Program-made: the position numbers and the translations under genes
NCBI GenBank assembly: GCA_032718565.1
Contig: JAVGVS010000396.1
Coordinates: forward strand, 124,001 to 188,000
Origin: Distichodus sexfasciatus
Lineage: Eukaryota; Chordata; Actinopteri; Characiformes; Distichodontidae
Direction: 5' to 3'
DNA: 64,000 nt
Notes under the pieces: model-generated
Databases searched by the model: none
The model's input: the letters and a program-made list of their open reading frames with translations, nothing else
Told to the model about the DNA's origin: nothing
In this document: in pieces, positions 1 through 11,500 of the stretch
Layout of the letters: every line of letters starts with the position of its first letter
How positions within the stretch are numbered: position 1 is the stretch's first letter

Positions 1-1150
1 AAACCAATGATCTACAAACATGTAACATAAGAAATATACATGGATTACTAAAATAAAGAGATTACAAAAGAGACTGAGCCATCACTTCTTACCTGCTCCC
101 GCATGGAAAATGGAAGGGAGCGCAGGAAGTGATGCAACCGCATATAAGGGAACGAACTGGAGGGGGTAATGGGAAATGTAGTTCAAAGTCAACTTTGTCA
201 TCTCTGCTATATACTGTACAGATACATAGAGAGACGAGACGACGTGGCTCCAGGTTATTTCCAGTGCAAACAAACAAAGAACAGCAGAACAGAGAATAGA
301 TAGGCAGTGGCACGACTAGGCACATGGGATAGACAGTAAATAAGTAAAATATACATTAAACAATATACATTTTAAACCAGACAATATACAATATACATTT
401 TAAACTAGACAGGGAGTTTTAAATATAATTAGAAGCTAGAAATAGACATAGAGGTAAACATGTTTGTCAAGTCAGGATGCAGTATTCTTAACAGGTTGAA
501 ACTGACATTTACACTGAGTGTGCAAGAGGTAGAGTTATAATATGACAGATACTATATCCAGACTATTTTCAAGTACAATGTTCAGCATATGTGCAAATAT
601 GCAAACATTTAAACAGGTGCAAATTGACATTTTACATTGGATGTGCACGAGGTAGAAGGTTATAATATAACAGATACTATATTCAGCTATTTATGTGTAC
701 AATGTTCAGTGTATGTGCAAACATTTGTACAGCAGCATATAATGTTTGTGCAAATACGTGGCAGCAGTGCAGTATCATAACAGTAGTTACTGTGCATCAA
801 AGTGACGGTGGTGTGTAAAGTAAGGTGCAGTAAAGTGCAGTGGTGCAACAGAATCAGTTTCTTCACAGTCCAGGTGTGTGTGTGAGGGGAAGTGTGATGG
901 CAGGGAGTGAGTTCAAAAGTCAAAAAGCTATCACGCATCCTGGAGGATCGAGACCTGATGCTGCGAAAGCGTCTGCCAGATGGAAGGAGTGTGAACAGTC
1001 TATAATAGTTCTATAATAAAACAAATGAATAAACAAATACAACCAAAACAAAACAGGATTTTGTGTAATTATACACAATAAACATGTAAACATAAATATA
1101 ACCATTAGATATTTAAAGTTGGAGCCGTCGGCTGCCAGGGGCATTGTTGG
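1..1150. repeat. Interspersed repeat cluster left of the LRR gene
   Basis: No gene is visible here. Positions about 175-262 are the reverse complement of a segment at 18,288-18,380 (GGAGCCACGTCGTCTC on the element strand), a shared interspersed repeat with a CTTTGA-rich tail. Positions about 493-608 and 616-728 are two tandem units of roughly 120 bp that share TATAAT(A)TGACAGATACTAT and CAATGTTCAG. Positions 930-1000 (CTGCGAAAGCGTCTGCCAG) look like a common fish repeat whose class I cannot name. The small ORFs here are shadows of the repeats. Confidence 0.5.
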
Positions 1151-1484
1151 ATTGGGTTGGAAAACATTTTGTTGGCCACTATCATTTCCTGCTGTTTGAG
1201 GTTTTTAGTTGTTTAATCCGAAGAATCCTCCCCGACAGCAATAACCACAAATGTTCATGGAAATCTACATAAATAGAAAAAAAAGTATCACAGCATCAAC
1301 GTTCAAGTTGTGTTTGCTGGTGATTATACAATTTCGAACCTTGTGCCGAAGTAGCCAGTGTCTACACGTCAGAAAGTGTACTCACTGCCTAATTTGAGCA
1401 GAATAAGCCCCACCAAGAGAACCGTTTTGTTTTGTCGTCCGGTTTGGTTTTCTTTCAGAATCCATTGTTTTGCTATGTAGGGAT

Positions 1485-1815
1485 TAGGGCTGCAACTAAG
1501 GATTATTTTGTTAATGGATTAATCTGCTGATTATTTTTTCAATTAATAATCGGATAAACGGGGTGGGGGGGTCATTTCCAGCATTTTTTAATAAACCAAA
1601 CTCTGTTTCTATTTTTCTCTATTTTTAGCCACATTGGTCTCTTTTTTGCCTATAATTCATTTTTGACTCATTTCTGGGAGAGAACTACATTTGCGTTGCA
1701 CAGGATGGCGTTCCACATAAGAGTCGCATGGAGGACATGCGTCAGAATAATCGCGGAAAATATCAAGTAAATGGCTGTATTGTGAGTAGAACGCTGGTGG
1801 TTTTTGTTACTGGCA
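1485..1815 (+). mobile_element. hAT-like MITE fragment with TAGGGCTGCAACTAA end
   Basis: It begins with TAGGGCTGCAACTAAGGATT and continues with an ATTAATC-rich stretch. It then shares GACTCATTTCTGGGAGAGA and GCGTTCCACAT-type blocks with the complete copy at 38,627-39,291. The right terminal repeat is missing. It is inserted in TIR-element copy A. Confidence 0.6.
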
Positions 1816-1860
1816 AAAACCCTACTGGATGTTGGAGCCAACGAATTATATTTACTGTAA

Positions 1861-2130
1861 TTGAGTAGTTTTTGTGAATAATTTGTAATTTTTTAAGTAG
1901 TTTTTGAAATGGGTAATTTTACTTTTACTCAAGTACATTTTGACCCAAGTAGTGCTGGATTGGATTTATGACTAGTCCTTTTTTTACATCAAGTAATTGA
2001 AAGTAACTAAGTAACTTACTTTTACTCGAGTAGATTTTTAGATGGGTACTTGTACTTGAGCAGAATTTAAGCAAAGTAAAGATACTTTTACTTAATTAAA
2101 ATTTTTCAGTACTTTTTCCCACCTCTGCCC
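1861..2130. mobile_element. hAT-like MITE right-end fragment (ACTTGAGTA type)
   Basis: This stretch is rich in ACTTTTACTTGAGTA-like words and ends in CCCACCTCTG. That is the same right terminus as the complete element at 14,308-15,117. The left terminus is absent. It is nested in TIR-element copy A next to the previous fragment. Confidence 0.6.
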
Positions 2131-2581
2131 TAATATAATCACAAAAAAAAAAGTGTTGTATAGAACTCTAGATGAACGGTTTGACATCACTAATATATTC
2201 CCCTCTGTTGGTTGAGTCCTCATTTCATGACACTTCTGTCAGCACTTAGGAATCAGGCTTAGACTTTCGCTGAAAATTGCTTTAGCATCTTTATATATTA
2301 GCATCTCCTATTTTTTGCTAAGAATTTTTAAACTCTTAGGTCAAAATGTTTGACCACTCTTAAGACCATTCTTAATAAGTTTTATGCATACCGTCTCTGG
2401 TTTCGTTCATAAAACTTTGATAAAATATAGAATATGGATTCAATGTAAGAACGTTGAAAAAAGTGTAAAAAGGAGAGTGTATAAAACGTACTTAAAATCT
2501 AATTTAAAAAGTAAGTTATGGACCTAAAAATGGCTTTTGCGCGTGTCTTAACTATGGGCAGTTGTGTTTTCGTTGTGAACA

Positions 2582-5500
2582 ATGTCCTGTGTTTTCCTCC
2601 TGCCAGACTACCCTACTGGCCTGGGCTCTGTGGTGCTGTTTGTGGCCAGTGTGGGAGAAATCAACGCCACGGTCTTCAACCACACAAACCTGGCCTCCGT
2701 CACTAGTCTCACAATGACCAAAACTGGAATTACATCCATAGCCCCGGGAGCCTTTGGCAGCTTTCAGCAACTCAAGATCCTCAATTTGCATGATAATGAT
2801 CTTTCTCATGTCTCTTCATCCTGGTTCAGCTCCAGAGAGGCACTGGAGACTCTCGCCTTGTCAAATAACAGCATCACAGCTTTGACTAATGATTCTTTCA
2901 GGGGCCTGTCAGGGCTCTCAAGTCTAAACCTGTCACACAACCAGATACACACCATCACCCCCACTAGTTTTAACTCCTTAGATAAGCTGAACCATCTGGA
3001 TCTGTCCCACAATAAGCTGGAGCATGTGAGTGTGGAAACTCTTCTTCCAGTTAAAGGCACCAACATCCATTTGAATGGAAACCCCTGGGACTGCTCCTGC
3101 GCTGTGCTTGAATTTGCTGAACACCTGAGAAGTGAGTCATCATTTAGATTTTTTTCCCTGAAAACATCAAACAGTACCATAAGGAGAAAACCTTGACCAG
3201 TTATCTTTAACGTAAAACAGGTGTTTTTACGAAAATCCAAATCTGCCTAATTGCCATGTCCCAAAATAGGCCTAAAGATAGGCAAAATAGGTTACCGCTA
3301 AACTGCGGTTTAATAAGGCCAGTGTTTCGAAACTGTACAAAATTTCTGTCATGCCGCCTCTGCGATATAATCAGGTTTTCTTTTTTTTTTTTTTTCTTTT
3401 TTTACACGGAATACATTATCTACAGCACCATAATTTGGACTAAATTAGAAAAGGGGTGGGCTTAGGGTTAGCAATAACATGATAGTTTTCCCTTAAGGTT
3501 GTCACACCGTCAGAATTTCATACCGGCCCATGGCTATCCCAAAATCACAGTGACCCAGTGACTGCTTTTTCCTCCAACAAATGTTTCCAGGCATGTGTTC
3601 GGTACAAACACGTCATGTGTAAACCAGGCTGTAGTCAGAAACTCCTGCGCTTGAAGTACTGCTGGAGATTTGGGCCAAACTTGGTTCTATAATTAATTAG
3701 CATTAAAAACAAACAAACATTAACCTTTCCAGATGTATTGTGGGCTTTCACGTTTTGACGTTCCCAGCTCGAATATGATTATTATTATTTTTAAGTGAAG
3801 TGCTAATCCTGTTTATTGAAATCTTCCAGATCTACACGTCAAACTACCCTTGGTCTACAGTTAGTGCTGGCTCCGCTTTGGCTCTTAGCGCTGATCTGTG
3901 TGTTGTGTGCAGGACTGAAAGAGGCCTTACTCCTGGAGAACCACATGGACGTGCTCTGTGCCAGTCCTGATTACAGGAGAGGACTCCCTGTGTGGAACGT
4001 GTCCAGATGCACAAATCCTACCCCTACTGCAGACTACGAAGTTGAAAACAATCACACACTTAAACCAGGAGGAAGCATCAGTCCATCCAGTCTGATCGGC
4101 TTGATAGGTAACATTTCTTAAATACTGTTATGAGAGATAATACACTAGATTGATACATAGACGACACGATGCAAATGTCAAATGATGTCAAATCAGATTT
4201 TACTGAAACTTCATTTTATGATGGACGATAATCTAATTCCAGTAATGAGTAGGTTAATAAAGAGAACTAACTGAGATTTTCTGCCAGTGGTACTTTGTGC
4301 CCTGGTGTTTGTCATCTGTGTTTTGTCAGTTCTCTACCATAAAAAGCGACAGCAGAAACAACTACTGACTGTCTGCCCTTCTCCAAAGGATATAGAAGCA
4401 AAGCAGACAAACAACACAGAGGCAGTAGAAAATCCTAACAACACACAATCGTTTGGGTCTGACCTTAAAAATATTAAAGCGATTAACAGACCCGAGGCTC
4501 TGCTAAAGCTGAACCAGACTGTACTTGATTCTGAGAAAGTTTCACATATTTACCAGATCTACAGCACAGGCATATTTCAAACCAGAGAAATGGGCACTCG
4601 AGTCAGATCAGCAGGTCCTGTGCTGTGCAGAACTGAGCTCTTTACTGTGCGTTCAAAAAGTGATGGAGAAGAAAATACAGATCCAAAAGTGAAGACGAGG
4701 AAGGATGAGGAGCGGTGTACAGAATGGGTGGAAGTAGAGAAGAGACAAAGGAAGAATGAGGACAACGAGGAAATATTTAGTAGTGTCACTGATGCTGGAA
4801 AAGAGCAAGGACAAGGAATCTATGAAGAAGAGGTGTGCCGCAAGAAAAGAAATGAAATGCAAAGGGGACATTCTGAGAACATCCAGGATGAGAATGAAGA
4901 TGATGATGGTGGTGGTGGTGGTGATGAGTTGAATTTGAAAGGCAAAGGAAAAAGGTTTGAGAAAACCCACCTGATGGAAGGTGAAGAAAGCGTTGATGGT
5001 AGCTCAGAGGAAAACATTGAAGAACTCCTACGCAGTGAGGATGAAGATAGTGTTTTTAATGAGGACATAAAAGATCATTTCACCTCCAATTTATCAAGAC
5101 GGCAAATCTCTGAACGGGATGAAGACGAAGCCGCCCAGCATTTGGATGAAGCCAAGAACTTGCCTTATCTCACCATAGGAACAGATCCAGAAACTCAGAC
5201 CCCTAAAGAAGACCAGATGCCTCTTGAAGCTGCCACTGGAGAGGCTTCTTCGAGGCCCATTAGACGCGTGTTGACGTGGCCTCCAACTGCAGCTGAGTGG
5301 AAAAAGCAGTGGCTCCAACATCAGCCCGTCTTCAATGTCTGGCCACAGCTGATTTTGATTACTGAAGTCAAGCATCAAATCAACACGTTTCCATTCTGCA
5401 CGGCTTCAGGCAGCCCGGAGCATGTTGGGTTCGAATCCCTTCCAGACCCAAACTCATCAAGAAAGGATGTGATGTGTGTCAGAACTCTGGAACCTTCTCA

Positions 5501-6038
5501 GGGAATGTGCGAGTCGGACTTTCAGTCGTACGTCCAAGATTTATTGATCTCGGTGGACGATTATAGTGCAAGAACAGAAATACAGCCTGACGTTAAAGCT
5601 CAACTAAACACTGACGCACAGTCTGACTTGGACAATAACAGTCCTGTAACTGAAGAGACTTGCTCAAAAGCTCACAGTGAGTCTGTGAATCCCAAAGATG
5701 ACTCTGAGCACACAAAGAGACGTAACGGGACGAAAGCGGCAGATCAGACACCGAAGAAGAGACGGACGGAACCCAACTCTAAGCAACGGTGGAAGCGGAA
5801 AGGGAAAAAAGTAGGGAAGCTGCTGAGAAAGGCTCGGAGGGATCAGTCCGGCCCTGATTCTGCAGCACCCCCTTCTGGAGGTTCTCCTAGTGATGACAAC
5901 TTGCTTGAGGATAATGAATACGCCTTCATAGATCTGTTACATGAGGTGGTGGAGAATAATGGCCGCTGGACGAGAGAGAGGTGGAAGAAAAGCCGCATGA
6001 ACAAACAAAAGTTGAAACGAAAGGGAAAGAGCCATTAA
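2582..6038 (+). CDS. LRR single-pass membrane protein with long charged tail (3 exons seen)
   Basis: I do not recognise the gene by name. Three exons join in phase: 2582-3131, 3913-4107 and 4288-6038, with donors GTGAGT and GTAACA and acceptors TGTGCAG and CTGCCAG. The joined product is about 830 residues. Exon 1 holds about five leucine-rich repeats (for example LETLALSNNSI, LSSLNLSHNQI, LNHLDLSHNKL). It also starts an LRR C-terminal cap (NPWDCSC) whose remaining cysteines (VLCASP, VSRC) are in exon 2. Exon 3 opens with the membrane segment VVLCALVFVICVLSVLY followed by KKRQQK. The tail of about 560 residues is acidic in the middle (a GGT-repeat codes a Gly run near 4,905) and strongly basic near the end (KQRWKRKGKK). 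It closes with a conserved-looking block, ENEYAFIDLLHEVVENNGRW. No clear N-terminal cap or strong signal peptide is seen. A pyrimidine-rich CTGCCAG at 2,602-2,608 could be an acceptor, so the true first exon may lie upstream. Confidence 0.8.
3132..3912 (+). other. Intron 1 of the LRR gene
   Basis: It is bounded by donor GTGAGT at 3,132 and acceptor TGTGCAG ending at 3,912. It interrupts the codon for an Arg inside the cysteine-rich LRR cap. It contains a T-rich run at about 3,376-3,402 and no other element that I recognise. Confidence 0.8.
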
Positions 6039-6213
6039 ATAAAAAAAACTTAAATCTGAACTTAAGCAATTGTAAATGAAAACAAGCATTCCAGTGATTT
6101 TTCTACAGTAATTAATTAATCGTAAATTTCTTTTACTCTACATTAGTACGATTTGAGCAGAAAAATGTCGAACTCACCTTTTCCACTTTTGTGCCTAAAA
6201 TTTAATCCTTAAG

Positions 6214-6219
6214 AATAAA
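6214..6219 (+). terminator. Polyadenylation signal of the LRR gene
   Basis: AATAAA lies 176 nt after the stop codon at 6,036-6,038. A second AATAAA overlaps the stop itself (6,038-6,043) and is probably too close to serve. Cleavage is expected about 10-30 nt downstream, next to the predicted kcnt1 3' end. Confidence 0.55.
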
Positions 6220-6254
6220 GAATGACAGCACACTGGCTCTGGCTGCATGCAGCA

Positions 6255-6260
6255 TTTATT
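6255..6260 (-). terminator. Candidate distal polyadenylation signal of kcnt1
   Basis: TTTATT on the plus strand reads AATAAA on the minus strand. If used, it gives kcnt1 a 3' UTR of about 2.2 kb (8,436 down to about 6,235) ending against the LRR gene. A nearer AATAAA on the minus strand at 8,322-8,327 would give a UTR of only about 0.1 kb. Confidence 0.45.
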
Positions 6261-8436
6261 AAATCATTCATACATATTGGAAGTACACAGACTTCATATA
6301 AGAAATTGTACAAAAAAAATGGATCAGTTCTCCTTTACAATGTACTGTTCCGCACAAAATACAGGAGTCCGCAAATGTAAACATGGGTCTCATAAGTTTG
6401 GCAACGTACGGACATGCACGCTCCGTTAGTCTCCTAACTCTACCAAAGCACTCACGTAACTCCACATACCCTGGGATTAGAGAAAATACCACTTCACTGA
6501 TGACAGTCAAGTAGTTTGGCCACTGAACAGAAACTAAAAAAAAAAAAAAAAAAAAAAAGGAAGGTCGGCTAGATTAACATGCAACCATTTCAAACGTAGG
6601 ATCTACCTAAAATTAGGCGATTCAACTCACTTTAAGGTAGTCAGCGTAAGCAGGATGACTGAGGTAACGGCTGGGCGAGAAGCAGGAGCTATCTGCTGCA
6701 AGAGGGAGCGTGTAAACACAGGGCCAGAGAAACCTCCAACACCCTAAAAACGCTGATTTGGAACATGTTCTAAATGTGAGTGGACAAGAATGACAAAAAA
6801 AGACCATCTTGATATGGCTTGCCTTTTTTCCAACTCTGCTTCCTTGCCTTGGTGACTAGAGATAAGCTAGGCACGAAAATATGACTTGACAGATATGGTT
6901 TTGAGACCTGGTCATGACTCTGATGAGGACTGCAGTGTCTGCTCGGGATGAATGAGCTTAACGATTGATACAGAAACAGCGAGGAGGGTGTTTAAAAGGA
7001 CAACAGAACCATAACAAGCCTCCTGTTCTCAACTCACAGCCTGATAACGTATAGAAATGTGCTGTTCATAAATAGTTGGAGTTACCGATTAAAAACTAAC
7101 ATTCATGAGGTTAGCATTTCTAATGCCGGCGATCAAAAAGTCATGAAACGCTTCACTTCATCGTTCCCGTGGTGCTTAAAAAATCACATGCAACATGTAT
7201 AAGAGATTTTCACCATCGATTCTGGTGAAAAAAAGCGAAAATTTGAACTGAAATCGAAAAGCTGTACATTTCACCTTTGAAAATGTTTAGCAGTTGAAAA
7301 AATCCCAAAATACAATATATTTACCTTTCATTTTTCCTTGTGTCAAGTTAAAGGGTCATGCTATGGTTGGCTTTTCTGTTCAAACAGCTTAGTGCAAAAA
7401 GATCTAATTCTAGTCTATTCTAAACCTAAAAATGTTTTCAGTTATGTAACTGGTGCTGTTTCTATTCCAAATAGATGTTTTTGGTTCTTTTCAGGAAAAT
7501 GATGTTAAAAGTGAACAGTAACCAATAATCTTCAGGTCTTTTGTTTTATGGCCCGGACCAGTCTGAGTTCGAACGTAGTTATATTAACAGCCCTTCTGCA
7601 GATCCGTTTCTGCCCTTTCGTAATACAAGATGCACCTCTGTCTGGGCAGATCACAAGCTCTTTGAGATGACATTAATATAAATGCTGTCTAGTCATATAC
7701 AAGACTGAAATCCTGGTTATAAATGTGATTAGTGGTTCAATTTTTTTTTTTGCTAAGAGTCTGTATTCAGACTTAAAATTTAAAAATTGATATTCAGTGA
7801 TGATCTAGTGGGATGGACAATTCTGAAAAAGATTTGTGCTTCGAGAACAAAACAATACTGCTTAAGACGATGATACTGCAGAATCAGTGAGCACATCAGA
7901 ATATGTTTACCTACATCATATATATACACAACATGGATCATTCATATATACCATGATGGTCTGATGCAGGGTTGCCCAGCTACGCCTCATTACCATGGTT
8001 TCCTGCCTCAGTCACACTTGACACCTTCACAGTTTATCGCCGTAATTGGTCTGATGATACTTTCAGGAACTTCCTTTTTTACTTCTCCATGTACCTCTTT
8101 TAATACTGCATTCGTTTGTTTCGGACTCTCGTTTCCAAAGTTTTGGTCCAGAGCGCTTCCACAATGGCACCACTCGCCTCCTGTAATATGTTCTGACCAC
8201 AAAAAGTGGCAGCGTCCACATGGGTTTCGGAAAAGAGGGGTGTTGGTCCGAAGCGTGGGAAGCTGGCAGTATTGTGGCGGTTCCTGCCCTGTGGCTGTGG
8301 AGGGCAACATGCTGGACGGTGTTTATTCTCGTAGGTTGTGCCCTCGTGACAGTCGGCTGGGTGAGTTGTTTCTTTTTAAGGCTGGGACCCGGGGCTGAAG
8401 ACGGACTGCGAGAGGAGAGCGGGACCTCTCTCCCTC
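6261..8436 (-). other. kcnt1: Probable kcnt1 3' UTR, repeat-poor
   Basis: This stretch follows the kcnt1 stop codon on the minus strand. I see no transposon family here that is repeated elsewhere in the window, in contrast to its surroundings. That fits a transcribed 3' UTR. The ORFs on either strand are short and have no family resemblance. Confidence 0.45.
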
Positions 8437-8554
8437 TCACAGATGAGTCTCTCCTCGTGTCTCTGCGCCGAATTCCTGCTTCAGCTTGGCCCCGCTTTGA
8501 CCCACCGGGATGTCTTCTGGCACGTGGGCCAGCGGATCTGAGCGGATGATGTAC
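8437..8554 (-). CDS. kcnt1: kcnt1 last coding exon, stop and PDZ-type end
   Basis: It codes YIIRSDPLAHVPEDIPVGQ and, after a short spacer, ETRGETHL before TGA (8,439-8,437). The acceptor is TTTGTCCTGCAG. The end resembles mammalian ETRDETQL and keeps Thr at -2 and Leu at 0. A longer ORF in another frame on the same strand is a shadow. Confidence 0.93.
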
Positions 8555-11500
8555 CTGCAGGACAAAAGTGCAAATCACCAGTGGACTGTATGTTTTGATA
8601 TATTTATCACGTACCTTCTCATGGCCTAAGATTTCAATAAACCATTTTTTCCAATATGCCAGATTCAAATTTGATATTTGGTTGCTTTAAAGACCTTTTA
8701 GACTTGTCCATATTTTCATATAAGTATGACCCAAACAAGTAATTAAACAACTAAACAACTGATTTTCAAAGCAGATAAAGAGCTCAATTAAACAAATGAC
8801 ATTTTAAAATTGAGCATCTGTCAGGTTTCTGCAGGACAAAAGGCGGTAAAAATCTAGAACCAGCAGTTAATCTGAAGATGAATTTTTTTCAATGAATAAA
8901 TGACCAGTTATCAGAAGTGTGGACGCGAGTCATAAATGTGATGACTGGCTTAACTTGACCAACTCAAAAAAAGACCTGAACATCGGTGACTCACGACTTC
9001 ACTTGGACTTGTGACTGTTGACTTGAAAAGACTTGATAGTTGCTACCTTTCAGTAGAGCTGGGCAATTAATTCCGGAAATCCAGGACATGTGCACATTAG
9101 GGGCAGTTGGTGGGTAAACGGTAGGGTGTTCACCCCGTGATCAGTCCAAAGGTTCAAATCTACGGCCGGTTAAGTTTATGATGGTAAACGCTATGTTTTG
9201 CTACGTTCGTAATCGAGCCTGATAATATGAAGCGATGAGTACGGTTGTGTCACAGCGACCCTCATCTGGACAAGCAGGCTGGAGGCTGACAGCCCAGTAT
9301 AGTCGCAGCAGACTGGTGCCGCCGCGCGTTTTTGCATGAAATAGATTTATACAGATTGGGCGAATCACTATCTTCTGAATCACTTTCCCTCCAAGTCCAG
9401 ACAAGTCGAGCAGCTTGTAACTTGAAAAAGTGTCAATTTTCATAAGACGATTGGCAGACGATGTATGCTCTGATTTCGAGTTGTTAAATTTCCTCAAATT
9501 ATTTTAAAATAAAAAGAATTGGACTTTCTCATTCGAAAAAAAATTAATCTTTAACGGCTGAGCGTATTTACAGTACAAACTCTGTCAGTGAACTATGAAT
9601 TTTTTTTTCAATAATCACAATCATAATCATGTGATTATATTGGCTGGAGGTTATTTTGCCTACATCTACAAGCCCCAAAAAGATTTGAAATAAGATTTTT
9701 TAACCGCCACAAATCTGTTCATTTCATGAATCGACTCCAGTACAGCATCCAGTTAAACTGCAGCAGAAAATCACGAAGATGGACGATATCAGCATAAATC
9801 CTCATCATCTTTTGTTGCAAATACATTAAAGTAACTTGACATTATCTTTGGATACCAGCAATAATAATTTTTTATTTTGATTACATAATAATGGCAATAT
9901 ATACATGTCACAGTCAGACATGCCCCTTTGCCAGCTGTGATGTCTGGTTACTGGTTTAAACTTGGCCCAGGTTTTTAAAAGATTTTTGGGTCAGCACACC
10001 TTAATAGCTTCAACAAGTGATTGGTTCATTGTGTTCAGATGCCCAGATTACGCAGAGCTGTAATAGCTGCTAATGGTGGATATTTTGATGAAGCCAAAAT
10101 TGAAGTATTTTCTTTGTATAAACTGTTTACTAAACTGTTTATGTAATAAAATGTTTTTGTAGTTTGTGTTGTCCCTTATCAGTGCAACATTATCACAAAT
10201 TAAAAAGGATTCAGGGCAATGCTGTCCAAACCCCCACTTTGCCAGGGGCGTTTCCAAACTTTTGGAGGGCAGTGTATATGATGATGCTTTAGGTCATATT
10301 TATATGGAATATAAATATAAGTAGCACAGTATATAGTTTTAGCATTATCATTGCATTTTTGATGACTAATGTAGAAGTATTGACGGCCTTTACTTATCTT
10401 TTTCCCCAGGTTTGGAAAGGATGGTTCCCTCTCAAAGTATTTTTTAATACAAGCATTTAGCTTGACATCAAATGTGTTTTGATTTCTAGTGTCCCGTTCA
10501 ACATGAAGAAATAATCAAATACCAATATTAATCAAAGCTACAGAAGCTAATTGGTTTAAAAGTGTATTTTGTTAACAGTAGCTAACTGTTTTAACAGTGT
10601 ATGTCTGGTTACATTTCTGGATGAGTCTTACACAATGTCATTGAGATTAAGGACCGTATCTGGGGGAGGGTTGATCAGCACATAAGACAGCGTGTTCTGA
10701 TGGTCGTTCATCTCATCTGCAAAGGAGAGAGAAAAGTCTCTGTTAATGGCCCAAGAGGTTTGATAGCTAAATGACAAACGTATTCATAACCACAAAAAAG
10801 GCACAGGGAGATTATCTGTATCAGTACGGCTTGTCTCTATCATTTGTCAAAGTAAAGGCTGTGAGCTGCGATTTGGTGCATTTCTGAAAAGAGACCAAAT
10901 TGTAAGCCAAGCCTGTCATAGCTGGTTCGCAAGACACAGATTAAGTCTAGTCTAGTCCTGGGCTAAACACAGTAAATCAGACTAATAATGAATGAAAGTT
11001 TAATGGAGACACCATTCACCTCAGGCTAAACAGACCTTAAGATCCATTCCTTACATTCACTGTTTGACGCTTTCTTTGGGTCTGAATTTAATTTTACCCA
11101 ACACTGAGGCCCTGTTTACACTTGGCATTAACACACTTCTCAGATGAGCCGATCCCATGTTGACAGCTTTAATTAGTTCCAGTTCACACTTTGAAGTGAA
11201 TTTGAATTGAAACTGATTAAAACCCTTTATTGGTGACCAAAGAATTAAATTGCAGTATGGTCTAAAACCAGTGCTGGCTCCTGAGCAAGACCCCATTAAC
11301 CTTAGACTAACATTGGATTAAATGGCGGCAGTCCTTTTTTTAGTCTTTAGTGGCTTCAATTTGTGAGTATAAAGTAAACCTCCTGGAGGTTAATGAGTAA
11401 ATACAAAACCTCTGCTTATACAAGACATATGATGAATATTTAAGTGTTATATTGTTCTCCTGCACATTGCTTAAGAATGTGGCCATATTTGGTCAAGACT

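Larger units (their letters stand above)
1200..2400. mobile_element. TIR-element copy A, split by nested insertions
   Basis: Positions 1,240-1,480 match 11,840-12,080, and positions 2,135-2,395 match 12,175-12,490. These are therefore two halves of one element whose second copy lies at 11,528-12,491. The shared right end contains TTTTATGCAT. The halves are separated by later insertions between 1,485 and 2,130. The left end of this copy is not recognisable. I do not know the superfamily, although the terminal inverted ends of copy B mark it as a DNA transposon or MITE. Confidence 0.55.

Noticed and set aside
3816..4121. Separate small protein starting at 3,816
   Set aside because: Only 3,913-4,107 is an exon. 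The preceding residues are intron read-through, and phase and cysteine pattern fit the LRR gene.
4577..5068. Ser/Phe-rich minus-strand ORFs
   Set aside because: They are antisense shadows of the acidic, Glu-rich tail of the LRR protein.
8063..8668. 201-residue minus-strand ORF over the last kcnt1 exon
   Set aside because: The true exon is in another frame, joined from an acceptor at 8,555. The 201-residue frame is Arg/Ser-rich and has no family resemblance.
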